Origin: Lysobacter_K sp043738095
GTDB taxonomy: Bacteria > Pseudomonadota > Gammaproteobacteria > Xanthomonadales > Xanthomonadaceae
Direction: 5' to 3'
Assembly (NCBI GenBank): GCA_043738095.1
Contig: JAYSZI010000029.1
Span: 1-8,321 of the forward strand
Length of the DNA: 8,321 nucleotides
Shown here piece after piece: positions 1 through 6,004 of the stretch. The notes beneath the pieces were generated by a model that saw only the letters and a list, made by a program, of their open reading frames with translations, was not told where the DNA came from and did not search any database. The translations under genes were made by a program, and so were the position numbers. How positions within the stretch are numbered: the stretch's first letter is position 1; each line of letters begins with the position of its first letter.

Positions 1-217
1 CGCGATGGGCATCCAGGCGCATCTCGACCGCCGCACCGAACTGACGATGGAGGAATACGACCGCCTGCTGGTCGGCAGCAATGCGGTCCGGTTCGGTACG
101 CGCAACGTCGTGCTCGATGCCGGCTTCATCGCCCGAGCCCGCGGCGCAATGGACAAGCCGGTGTTGTTCCTGAAGGAGATCAAGGAATTCCACCGCGAGT
201 ACGAGTGGGTAGGCTGA
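1..217 (+). CDS. HMG-CoA synthase-like protein of beta-branching cassette, C-terminal end (partial)
   Basis: This is the last 71 residues of a gene that enters from the left edge; the first complete codon is at 2. The sequence holds the C-terminal signature of PksG-type HMG-CoA synthase homologues: a segment like 'RFGTRN' at about residues 30-35 and the ending 'KEFHREYEWVG'. In trans-AT PKS systems this enzyme condenses acetyl-ACP with a beta-keto thioester on the assembly line, the first committed step of beta-branching. The catalytic Glu, Cys and His lie upstream and cannot be checked here. The ATG at 5 is internal, not a start, because the family is about 410-420 residues long. The stop TGA (215-217) overlaps the ATG of the following ECH1 gene, which suggests translational coupling. 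Roughly 86% of its third codon positions are G or C by hand count. The family call rests on the tail plus four matching downstream genes. Confidence 0.9.
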   Translation, partial: AMGIQAHLDRRTELTMEEYDRLLVGSNAVRFGTRNVVLDAGFIARARGAMDKPVLFLKEIKEFHREYEWVG

Positions 218-996
218 TGAGCGCCCGGGACTACACCTCGCTGCGTGTCCGCTTCGACGACGACATCGCCTATCTGCAGCTCTATCGGCCGGACGCGAAC
301 AACGCGATCAACGACCATCTGATCGACGAGTTCACCTCGGCGATCGATGAGTGCGATGCGCGGGCGAAGGTTGTCGTCGTCGAAGGGCTGCCCGATGTCT
401 TCTGCTTCGGCGCGGACTTCGCTGAGCTGCAGAAGAGCTTTGATGGGGAGGGTATCCCACAGCAGGATCCGCGGCCGATGTATGACCTGTGGCGACGTCT
501 CGCGACCGGCCCCTTCGTCTCGATCGCGCATGTGCGCGGAAAAGCCAATGCCGGGGGGATCGGGTTCGTCGCGTCGTGCGATATCGTCCTCGCCGATTCG
601 GCGGCAGTTTTCAGCCTGTCGGAACTGCTTTTCGGCCTGATGCCGGCATGCGTCCTTCCATTCCTCGTCCGACGGATCGGCTTCGCCAAAGCCAACTACA
701 TGACGCTGACGACGCAGCCTGTCACCGTACAGCTCGCGCATGAGTGGGGTCTCGTCGACGCGTATGAGGACAACAGTGAGAACCTGCTGCGCAAGAACCT
801 GCTACGTCTGCGCAGGCTCGATAAGAACAGCATCGCGCGCTACAAGCGGTACATGAGCTCCATCGAAGGGTCGCTCGATGCGGCCGAGCCCAAGGCGCTC
901 GCCGCGAACCGTGACGTCTTTTCCGACGTCGAGAATCTGCAGAGGATCTCGCGCTACGTGAAGACCGGACAGTTTCCGTGGGAGCGCGTCGCGTGA
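217..996 (+). CDS. Enoyl-CoA hydratase/isomerase family dehydratase, ECH1 (PksH-like)
   Basis: A 259-residue crotonase-fold protein. It matches the ECH1 branch, which dehydrates the HMG-type intermediate made by the HCS to a 3-methylglutaconyl-type thioester on the PKS carrier protein. Visible family marks are 'ANNAIND' (27-33), the oxyanion-hole strand 'VFCFGADF' (61-68), the Gly-rich stretch 'GKANAGGIGFVASCDI' (108-123) and 'ELLFGLMPACVLPFL' (136-150). All are typical of PksH/CurE-like proteins rather than of fatty-acid hydratases. I chose ATG 217 because it overlaps the upstream TGA (TGATG) and gives the N-terminus usual for the family. An in-frame GTG at 205 would add four residues inside the HCS gene. 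The end overlaps the next gene by 4 bp (GTGA). The length is normal for the family and no disruption is seen. Confidence 0.93.
   Translation: MSARDYTSLRVRFDDDIAYLQLYRPDANNAINDHLIDEFTSAIDECDARAKVVVVEGLPDVFCFGADFAELQKSFDGEGIPQQDPRPMYDLWRRLATGPFVSIAHVRGKANAGGIGFVASCDIVLADSAAVFSLSELLFGLMPACVLPFLVRRIGFAKANYMTLTTQPVTVQLAHEWGLVDAYEDNSENLLRKNLLRLRRLDKNSIARYKRYMSSIEGSLDAAEPKALAANRDVFSDVENLQRISRYVKTGQFPWERVA
980..984 (+). promoter_or_regulatory. Shine-Dalgarno site deciding the ECH2 start
   Basis: GGGAG lies 8 nt before GTG 993 inside the end of ECH1. It supports 993 rather than the in-frame GTG at 978 as the initiator. No comparable site precedes 978. Confidence 0.5.
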
Positions 997-1745
997 CTTC
1001 GGAAAAGGCCGTCGAGCTGCAGTTTCTTGATCGACACATCGTGCAGATCAAGATGCAGGATCGTGTCAGCAAGAACACCTTTTCCGAAGCCCTGACCGAC
1101 GGGCTGATGGATGCGTTCGCGGAAGTGGAGCGCCTGTCCGATTGCAAAGTTGTCATCTTGACCGGGTACGACAATTACTTTGCGAGCGGTGGCACGCAGG
1201 AGCAGTTGCTGGAGCTGTCCGATGGACGCGGTGCGTTCACCGATCGCGCGTTGTACAGCCTTCCGCTGCATTGCCCCGTTCCCGTGATCTCCGCAATGCA
1301 GGGACACGGCATCGGCGGTGGCTTCGTGCTGGGGATGTTCGCCGACATGATTGTGCTTGGTCGGGAAAGCATTTATGCCTCGAACTTCATGCGCTACGGC
1401 TTTACGCCTGGCATGGGGGCGACCTTCATCCTGCCGCAGAAGTTGGGGTTGGGGCTGGCGACGGAAATGATGCTTTCGGCGAACAACTATCGGGGGGCAG
1501 AGTTGCAGGAACGTGGCATTCCGTTTCCCGTGCTCGCACGCGAGAAAGTCATGGCCCATGCCATCGAGCTGGCGAACACGTTGGCCGAGAAGCCCCGCGT
1601 TTCCCTGATCACACTCAAGGATCACCTGACCGCACCCATACGCGCCGCGCTGCCGAAAACCGTCGCGCAGGAGGTTGCCATGCACGCGATAACCTTCGCC
1701 CAACCCGAAGTGAAATCGAGGATCGCCACGCTCTTCGGTTCTTGA
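993..1745 (+). CDS. Enoyl-CoA hydratase/isomerase family decarboxylase, ECH2 (PksI-like)
   Basis: A 250-residue crotonase-fold protein of the ECH2 class. This class decarboxylates the glutaconyl-type intermediate from ECH1 to leave the beta-branch. Marks include 'FASGGTQEQLL' (63-73), 'PVISAMQGHGIGGGFVLG' (97-114), 'NFMRYGFTPGMGATF' (131-145) and the C-terminal 'EVAMHAITF' (227-235). His231 in that last segment corresponds to the catalytic His reported for CurF ECH2 and PksI, as far as I can align by eye. The family's partner Lys, expected near residue 81 in a 'GKFTD'-like motif, is Ala here (GAFTD, codon GCG); see findings. The start is taken as GTG 993, which overlaps the ECH1 stop as GTGA and follows a GGGAG at 980-984 at good distance. 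A GTG at 978 would add five residues. The gene is followed by an 85-bp gap. Confidence 0.92.
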   Translation: MTSEKAVELQFLDRHIVQIKMQDRVSKNTFSEALTDGLMDAFAEVERLSDCKVVILTGYDNYFASGGTQEQLLELSDGRGAFTDRALYSLPLHCPVPVISAMQGHGIGGGFVLGMFADMIVLGRESIYASNFMRYGFTPGMGATFILPQKLGLGLATEMMLSANNYRGAELQERGIPFPVLAREKVMAHAIELANTLAEKPRVSLITLKDHLTAPIRAALPKTVAQEVAMHAITFAQPEVKSRIATLFGS

Positions 1746-1830
1746 TAGTCCGCCCAAGCATGCCTTCATCATGCAGACACCCCCGCGCCAAATTTTGGCG
1801 AGCCGTTTTTCCACTCGATGAGAAGCTACC
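1746..1830 (+). other. 85-bp intergenic gap with two inverted repeats
   Basis: This gap separates ECH2 from the donor ACP gene. It holds GCATG (1758-1762) facing CATGC (1770-1774) across a 7-nt loop, and the palindrome CGCCAAA-T-TTTGGCG (1786-1800) followed by GCC and five T residues. The second element could be a weak terminator or attenuator, or an operator. With only four strong G/C pairs and almost no loop it is a poor classical hairpin. A GAGAAG at 1820-1825 is a plausible ribosome binding site for GTG 1831. No clear -35/-10 pair was seen. Confidence 0.4.
1786..1800. repeat. 15-bp near-perfect palindrome
   Basis: Two 7-bp arms, CGCCAAA and TTTGGCG, surround a single T in the only sizeable gap within the beta-branching cassette. 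Symmetry is perfect apart from the central base. It may be a protein-binding site or a weak RNA structure; the sequence alone does not decide. Confidence 0.45.
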
Positions 1831-2070
1831 GTGACCCTACAAGACATTTTCGAAATCATCGTCCGCCACACGCGCGAAGTTCTGCCGGGGCTCGATAATC
1901 ATGATTTCCAGTTCTCGGACTCGCTGCGCGAACTCGGTGCAAACTCGATTGATCGTTCCGAGATCGTGATGCTGACGCTGGAAACGCTGTCGCTGAAGAT
2001 TCCGATGATCGCGGTCGCCAAGGCCGAGAACATGGGCGAGCTGACGGGTCTGCTGCATGGCAAGTTGTGA
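1831..2070 (+). CDS. Stand-alone donor acyl carrier protein of beta-branching cassette (AcpK-like)
   Basis: A 79-residue free-standing acyl carrier protein. The motif 'LGANSIDRSEIVMLTLE' (34-50) is characteristic of donor ACPs such as AcpK (bacillaene) and those of the mupirocin and myxovirescin systems. Ser39 in 'NSID' is the expected phosphopantetheine attachment site. The ending 'ENMGELTGLLHGKL' fits helix IV. Its expected role is to carry malonate, which the adjacent KS-like decarboxylase turns into acetyl; the HCS then uses the acetyl-ACP. The start is GTG 1831, preceded by GAGAAG; the ORF has no room for a longer form with better homology. The gene overlaps the following KS gene by 14 bp in a different frame, so their translation is probably linked. 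Confidence 0.93.
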   Translation: MTLQDIFEIIVRHTREVLPGLDNHDFQFSDSLRELGANSIDRSEIVMLTLETLSLKIPMIAVAKAENMGELTGLLHGKL

Positions 2071-3307
2071 GCCCGAACCCATCGTCGTCACTGGCATCGG
2101 GATCACCAGCTCGATCGGCCAGGGCCGCCGCGCGTTCGTAGATGCCCTGCTTGCCGGGGAGCACCGGTTTTCCGCGATGCAGCGCTCCGGCCGGCAGGCG
2201 CCGCAGAACGGGGGCGGGGACGCCGTCGCACCCTTCATCGGTGCGGAGATTGGGGAGCTCAGGATGCCCGATGCGATCCCCGTGGCGAAGCTGCGCAACG
2301 CCTCCTGGTCCGCCCAGGTGGCGCTCGCGACGCTGCACGAAGCTTGGGAAGATGCCGGGTTGGACGACGTTGATCCGGAGCGGATCGGTCTGATCATCGG
2401 CGGATCGAATGTGCAGCAACGGGAGCTCGTGCAAAGCCAGCTCCAGTACCGCGACCGCGTCGAATACCTGCGTCCTACTTATGCAATGTCGTTTATGGAC
2501 ACTGACCTGTGCGGCCTGTGCAGCGAAGTGTTCGGCATTCGTGGCCTGGCCATCACCGTGGGAGGCGCGTCCGCGAGCGGACAACTGGCGGTGATACAGG
2601 CTGCCGAAGCCGTGCGATCCGGGCAAGTAGACGTATGCATCGCGCTCGGCGCATTGATGGATCTTTCCTATTTCGAATGCCAGGCATTCCGCTCTCTCGG
2701 AGCGATGGGTTCGGATCGCTTTGCGCACCAGCCCGAGCTCGCATGCCGGCCCTTCGACCAGGATCGCGATGGATTCATCTTTGGCGAAGCTTGCGGCGCG
2801 ATCGTTGTCCGGCGCGCCGGAGATGTGAAGGGTGATGCTGCACCACGGCATGCCGAGTTGAAGGGATGGGCGATGGCATGGGATGCCAACCGCAACCCGA
2901 ATCCCTCTTTCGAAGGCGAGTCGACTGCGATCAGACGGGCGCTGGCAAATGCGAGGCTGACTGCCGATGAGATCGATTATGTCAACCCGCACGGTACGGC
3001 ATCCGTGGTTGGAGACGAGACCGAGCTGGCTGCGCTGCGCGCCTGCGGCCTCGACCACGCGTACATCAACTCGACGAAGTCCCTAGTCGGACACGCTCTC
3101 AGCGCCGCTGGCATCGTTGAGTTGATCGCCATCATGCTGCAGATGCAGATGGGGAAACTGCACCCTTCGCGCAATCTGGAGCGCCCGTTGGACGAGGGGT
3201 TCCGATGGGTACGCGCGAACTCGATCGACCATGTCGTCCAGCGCGCGCTCAACATGAGCATGGGCTTCGGCGGCATCAATACAGCGGTTTGTCTGCAACG
3301 CTGCTGA
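2057..3307 (+). CDS. KS-like malonyl-ACP decarboxylase (PksF-like, active-site Cys replaced by Ser)
   Basis: A 416-residue beta-ketoacyl synthase fold. At the nucleophile position the sequence reads 'VGGASASG' (168-175), so Ser172 (codon TCC, 2570-2572) stands where condensing enzymes have Cys. The other KS catalytic residues remain: His312 in 'NPHGTAS', Lys341 and His346 in 'KSLVGHALSAAG'. This is the established signature of PksF-type KS enzymes of beta-branching cassettes, which decarboxylate malonyl-ACP to acetyl-ACP and do not condense. The Gly-rich C-terminal 'NMSMGFGGINTAVCL' is intact. ATG 2057 starts within the donor ACP gene (14-bp overlap). No separate Shine-Dalgarno stands out, which fits translational coupling to its ACP substrate. 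Length is normal for a discrete KS. The role as decarboxylase is inferred from residue pattern and context and is firm. Confidence 0.94.
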   Translation: MASCEPEPIVVTGIGITSSIGQGRRAFVDALLAGEHRFSAMQRSGRQAPQNGGGDAVAPFIGAEIGELRMPDAIPVAKLRNASWSAQVALATLHEAWEDAGLDDVDPERIGLIIGGSNVQQRELVQSQLQYRDRVEYLRPTYAMSFMDTDLCGLCSEVFGIRGLAITVGGASASGQLAVIQAAEAVRSGQVDVCIALGALMDLSYFECQAFRSLGAMGSDRFAHQPELACRPFDQDRDGFIFGEACGAIVVRRAGDVKGDAAPRHAELKGWAMAWDANRNPNPSFEGESTAIRRALANARLTADEIDYVNPHGTASVVGDETELAALRACGLDHAYINSTKSLVGHALSAAGIVELIAIMLQMQMGKLHPSRNLERPLDEGFRWVRANSIDHVVQRALNMSMGFGGINTAVCLQRC

Positions 3308-3341
3308 CTTTGGCGGCACGGTACGTACACACGACTTATTC

Positions 3342-3347
3342 AGGAGA
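3342..3347 (+). promoter_or_regulatory. Strong Shine-Dalgarno for the malonyl trans-AT
   Basis: AGGAGA ends 5 nt before ATG 3353 in the 45-bp gap after the KS gene. It is one of the best ribosome binding sites in the window. That fits high-level production of an acyltransferase that must serve many modules. Confidence 0.75.
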
Positions 3348-3352
3348 ATTCG

Positions 3353-4567
3353 ATGAAGACCTACATGTTTCCAGGACAGGGTTCACAGGCGCGCGGCATG
3401 GGCGGCAGCCTGTTCGATGAGTTTCCCGAGCTGACCGAGAAGGCGGACAAGGTTCTGGGCTACTCGATCAAGGAGTTGTGTCTCACCGACCCTGGACGCG
3501 AGCTCAGCAAGACGCAGTTCACCCAGCCCGCGCTCTACGTAGTCAATGCACTCTCGTACTACAAAAGGATCCGGGACACTGGCGAGACTCCCGATTTCGT
3601 GGCTGGCCACAGCCTTGGCGAATTCAACGCCCTGCTGGCGGCCGGGTGTTTCGACTTCGAAACCGGTCTGAGGCTGGTCAAGAAGCGCGGCGAGCTGATG
3701 AGTCAGGCGACGGAAGGCGCGATGGCGGCCATCGTCAACGCCAGCCGCGACCAGATCGAGACGCTGCTGAAAGCCAATGGCTTGGACAATGTCGATGTCG
3801 CCAACTACAACACGCCCTTGCAGATCGTCATCTCCGGACCGACCGATGACATCGCCGCATGCCAACAGATTTTTCAGTTCGACAACGTGATGTACGTTGC
3901 GCTCAACACCAGCGGCGCGTTCCATTCCCGACTGATGCTCCCCGCGCGGCAGAAGTTCGAGACCTTCCTGAAGAAGCGCAAGTTCTCGAAACCGAAAATC
4001 CCGGTGATCGCGAATGTGACAGCAAAGCCCTATCCGGATAGCGCGATCGTCCAGTACCTGTCCAAGCAGATCGACAGTACAGTGCTGTGGAGCGACACCA
4101 TCCATCATTTGATGTCGCTCTCCGACACGATGGAGTTCATCGAAATCGGCCACGGCAATGTGCTCGCGAAAATGATCGCCAAGATCAAGCAGATCGCGGA
4201 AAAGGCCGATGCAGCGAAAGTGGACGCAGCGAAAGCCGAAGCGGAGAAGGCCGTGTCGCTTGCGGTTGGCAAAGCGGAAAGCCAACCTGCTGTGGAAGAG
4301 GGTCCGGCGCTTTCGGCAACGCTAGTGGAAGCGAACCGTGAAGCCTCCAATGCCACAGTGTCCGGCGACCGTTTCGCACTCGCAGCGGAGAAGGTCGCGG
4401 CATGGAACCAGCGCCATCCGGCCGGCACAAAGGTCAAGTCCCTGGCGGCCGACTATGGTGATCTGATGACCCGCACTTCAGCGGTCGTGCTGTTCGGTCA
4501 TCGCGCGGCCGTGTACATGGACGGCTATAACGGCTATTTCGATCTCGATGAAATCGTGTCGGCCTGA
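3353..4567 (+). CDS. trans-acting malonyl-CoA:ACP acyltransferase with C-terminal extension
   Basis: A 404-residue discrete AT, expected to load malonyl units onto the AT-less PKS modules. Residues 1-280 form the FabD-like domain: 'FPGQGSQ' (6-12), the nucleophile elbow 'GHSLGE' with Ser87, the malonate-carboxylate Arg112 ('KKRGELM'), and 'GAFHS' with catalytic His191, a malonyl-specific motif. A Lys/Ala/Glu-rich, low-complexity linker follows (about 277-310). The last ~65 residues are compact and aromatic: 'WNQRHPAGTKVK' (351-362) and 'FGHRAAVYMDGYNGYFDL' (381-398). Free-standing FabD proteins end near residue 310, so this is an added module. I recall similar tails on some other trans-ATs such as PksC-like proteins but cannot confirm that here. 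Start ATG 3353 is fixed by AGGAGA. The next AT-fold gene begins 6 bp after the stop. Confidence 0.93.
   Translation: MKTYMFPGQGSQARGMGGSLFDEFPELTEKADKVLGYSIKELCLTDPGRELSKTQFTQPALYVVNALSYYKRIRDTGETPDFVAGHSLGEFNALLAAGCFDFETGLRLVKKRGELMSQATEGAMAAIVNASRDQIETLLKANGLDNVDVANYNTPLQIVISGPTDDIAACQQIFQFDNVMYVALNTSGAFHSRLMLPARQKFETFLKKRKFSKPKIPVIANVTAKPYPDSAIVQYLSKQIDSTVLWSDTIHHLMSLSDTMEFIEIGHGNVLAKMIAKIKQIAEKADAAKVDAAKAEAEKAVSLAVGKAESQPAVEEGPALSATLVEANREASNATVSGDRFALAAEKVAAWNQRHPAGTKVKSLAADYGDLMTRTSAVVLFGHRAAVYMDGYNGYFDLDEIVSA
4196..4285 (+). repeat. Coding low-complexity segment (Ala-Lys-Glu linker) in the trans-AT
   Basis: The DNA repeats GCAGCGAAAG-like units (around 4210-4230), encoding 'DAAKVDAAKAEAEKA'. 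The repeated AAK/AEK pattern suggests a charged helical spacer between the AT domain and the C-terminal module. Confidence 0.6.
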
Positions 4568-4573
4568 TTGCGT

Positions 4574-5560
4574 ATGGGCCTTCCAGTCGTTTTTATGTTC
4601 TCCGGTCAGAGCTCCCAGTACTATCAGATGGGCCGGGAGCTTTACGACAAGCATCCCAGGTTCCGGATGTGGATGGACTATTGCGACGAGATCGCTCAGC
4701 CACTGATCGACTGTTCTCTGTGCGATGTGCTGTACCGGGGCGGCGACAGGAGCAAGCCATTCGACCGCCTCCTGCATACCAACCCCGCCTTGGTGTCTTT
4801 CGAGTTCAGCCTCGCGCGCGTGCTGATCGAGGCCGGCGCTTCGCCGAGTTATCTGCTCGGTTACAGTTTGGGCGAAGTCAGCGCCGCGGTTGTGGGAGGG
4901 GCGTTGACCTTGGAGCGGGGCATACGCTATGTCGTCGATTACGCGAAGTTGCTCGAATCCGAGAGCCCCCCTGCGAACATGCTGGCGGTCATCGATGCAG
5001 GGGCTATTGAAAGCCGTTATGCAGATCAGCTCGGCGGCTGCTGGGTCACCGCACGAAACTTCGACAAGCATGTCGTAATCACGGGGTCTGTTTTGGCGAT
5101 ACAGCGCCTGCGCGAGGCGTTGGCGCGTGATGGTGTCCTCCATCAGTTGCTTGCGGTCAACTTCGGATTCCACACCGAAATGTTGGAACCGCTCGAAGCC
5201 AGGGTGACCGAACTGGCACAGGCGCTGGACTTTGATCGGCTGCGTATCCCCTTCGTCTCCTGCCTGGACGGGACGGTGTTTGACGATGAGGCGGACATCG
5301 AGCATTGGCCGCAACATCTGTGGTCGATGTCCCGCCATCCAGTCGCATTCGACACGACGGTGCAGGGACTGCTCAGAAGGGGCGACTTCCACTTTCTGGA
5401 TGTTGGACCGAGCGGGACGCTGGCGACATTTGTGAAGTATCTGTGCCCCACGCCGAACAACTCGACGTTCGGCGACGTAATCAACCCGTTCGGCAGGGAT
5501 AGCCAGACATATGGCAACGCTCTTCAACGCATGGGCCTGACCGACACTTACTGCCAATAG
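4574..5560 (+). CDS. AT-fold acyl hydrolase (PedC/PksD-like proofreading enzyme)
   Basis: A 328-residue acyltransferase-fold protein: 'FMFSGQSSQYYQMGREL' (7-23), nucleophile elbow 'GYSLGE' with Ser98, and 'NFGFHTEML' with His200. At the position where malonyl ATs carry the carboxylate-binding Arg, this protein has Tyr124 ('YVVDYAKLL'). 'GYSLGE' replaces 'GHSLGE' and 'FGFH' replaces 'GAFH'. Loss of that Arg, together with the 'SSQYYQMG' N-terminus, places it with the acyl hydrolases of trans-AT systems, which remove stalled acyl groups from carrier proteins. It directly follows the malonyl trans-AT (6-bp gap). ATG 4574 is chosen; a TTG at 4568, immediately after the previous stop, would add two residues. 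No clear Shine-Dalgarno is seen, so coupling to the AT gene is likely. A role as a second loading AT for an unusual extender or starter is the alternative. Confidence 0.85.
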   Translation: MGLPVVFMFSGQSSQYYQMGRELYDKHPRFRMWMDYCDEIAQPLIDCSLCDVLYRGGDRSKPFDRLLHTNPALVSFEFSLARVLIEAGASPSYLLGYSLGEVSAAVVGGALTLERGIRYVVDYAKLLESESPPANMLAVIDAGAIESRYADQLGGCWVTARNFDKHVVITGSVLAIQRLREALARDGVLHQLLAVNFGFHTEMLEPLEARVTELAQALDFDRLRIPFVSCLDGTVFDDEADIEHWPQHLWSMSRHPVAFDTTVQGLLRRGDFHFLDVGPSGTLATFVKYLCPTPNNSTFGDVINPFGRDSQTYGNALQRMGLTDTYCQ

Positions 5561-5563
5561 TGC

Positions 5564-5573
5564 AGAGGAAGAG
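5564..5573 (+). promoter_or_regulatory. Purine-rich ribosome binding site for the thioesterase gene
   Basis: AGAGGAAGAG ends 5 nt before ATG 5579 in the 18-bp gap after the acyl hydrolase gene. It fixes the thioesterase start. Confidence 0.65.
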
Positions 5574-5578
5574 ACAAG

Positions 5579-6004
5579 ATGGAAGGATTCTTCGAGAAAG
5601 GTCAGCAAGTGCTCGTCTCTCAGCCATTCAGCCGATTGCTGGGTACCGAGTTGTGCGAGCTGTCCGAGGGGTATGCCGAACTGTCGCTGCGGATCCGCGA
5701 GGACTTCAAGCAGAGCTATGGTTTCGTTCATGGCGGTGTGGTCAGTTATCTGGCTGACAATTGCCTGACATTTGCCGGCGCTACAGTACTCGGCAACTGC
5801 GTGACTTCGGAGTTCAAGATCAACTACGTAATGCCGACCATCGGCGATCTTCTGATCGCAAAATCCACGGTATTGTCCTTTGCACTGCGACAGGCGGTGT
5901 GCGAATGCAAGGTTTACGTCGTCCGCGCCCAGGAGTCTCTGCTGGTCGCAGTCGCCCAGGGCACGATCGTCAAGATTGAGACCGATGTACGGATGGGCGT
6001 ATGA
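5579..6004 (+). CDS. PaaI-like hotdog-fold thioesterase
   Basis: A 141-residue protein with the PaaI/4HBT hotdog signature 'FVHGGVVSYLADNCLTFAG' (49-67). His51-Gly-Gly lies in the central helix region and Asp60 sits at the position of the catalytic Asp of PaaI-type thioesterases. The family hydrolyses acyl-CoA or acyl-ACP thioesters, usually as a cytoplasmic dimer or tetramer. Here it lies between the acyl hydrolase and an oxidoreductase, so an editing role (removing aberrant acyl groups) or hydrolysis of a CoA-bound intermediate are both reasonable. The substrate cannot be read from sequence. Length is normal for the family. The stop overlaps the next start as ATGA (6001-6004), so this protein and the oxidoreductase are probably translated as a coupled pair. 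The fold is well supported, the pathway role only inferred. Confidence 0.87.
   Translation: MEGFFEKGQQVLVSQPFSRLLGTELCELSEGYAELSLRIREDFKQSYGFVHGGVVSYLADNCLTFAGATVLGNCVTSEFKINYVMPTIGDLLIAKSTVLSFALRQAVCECKVYVVRAQESLLVAVAQGTIVKIETDVRMGV

Noticed and set aside
205..216. GTG 205 as the ECH1 start
   Set aside because: It would lie inside the HCS gene and add residues unlike the family; ATG 217 gives a TGATG overlap and a normal N-terminus.
5..217. ATG at 5 as the start of a 70-residue gene
   Set aside because: The reading frame is open to the left edge and the residues match the tail of a ~415-residue HMG-CoA synthase homologue, so this Met is internal.
954..1871. A 305-codon open frame on the minus strand
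   Set aside because: It is antisense to ECH2 and the gap after it, with no domain pattern; it is a composition artefact.
2570..2572. Ser codon in place of the KS active-site Cys read as a sign of a dead pseudogene
   Set aside because: The same Cys-to-Ser change is the normal state of PksF-type decarboxylases, and the remaining His and Lys residues are conserved.
1856..3058. A 400-codon open frame on the minus strand
   Set aside because: It mirrors the donor ACP and KS genes, whose catalytic motifs are on the plus strand. The minus translation has no motif.
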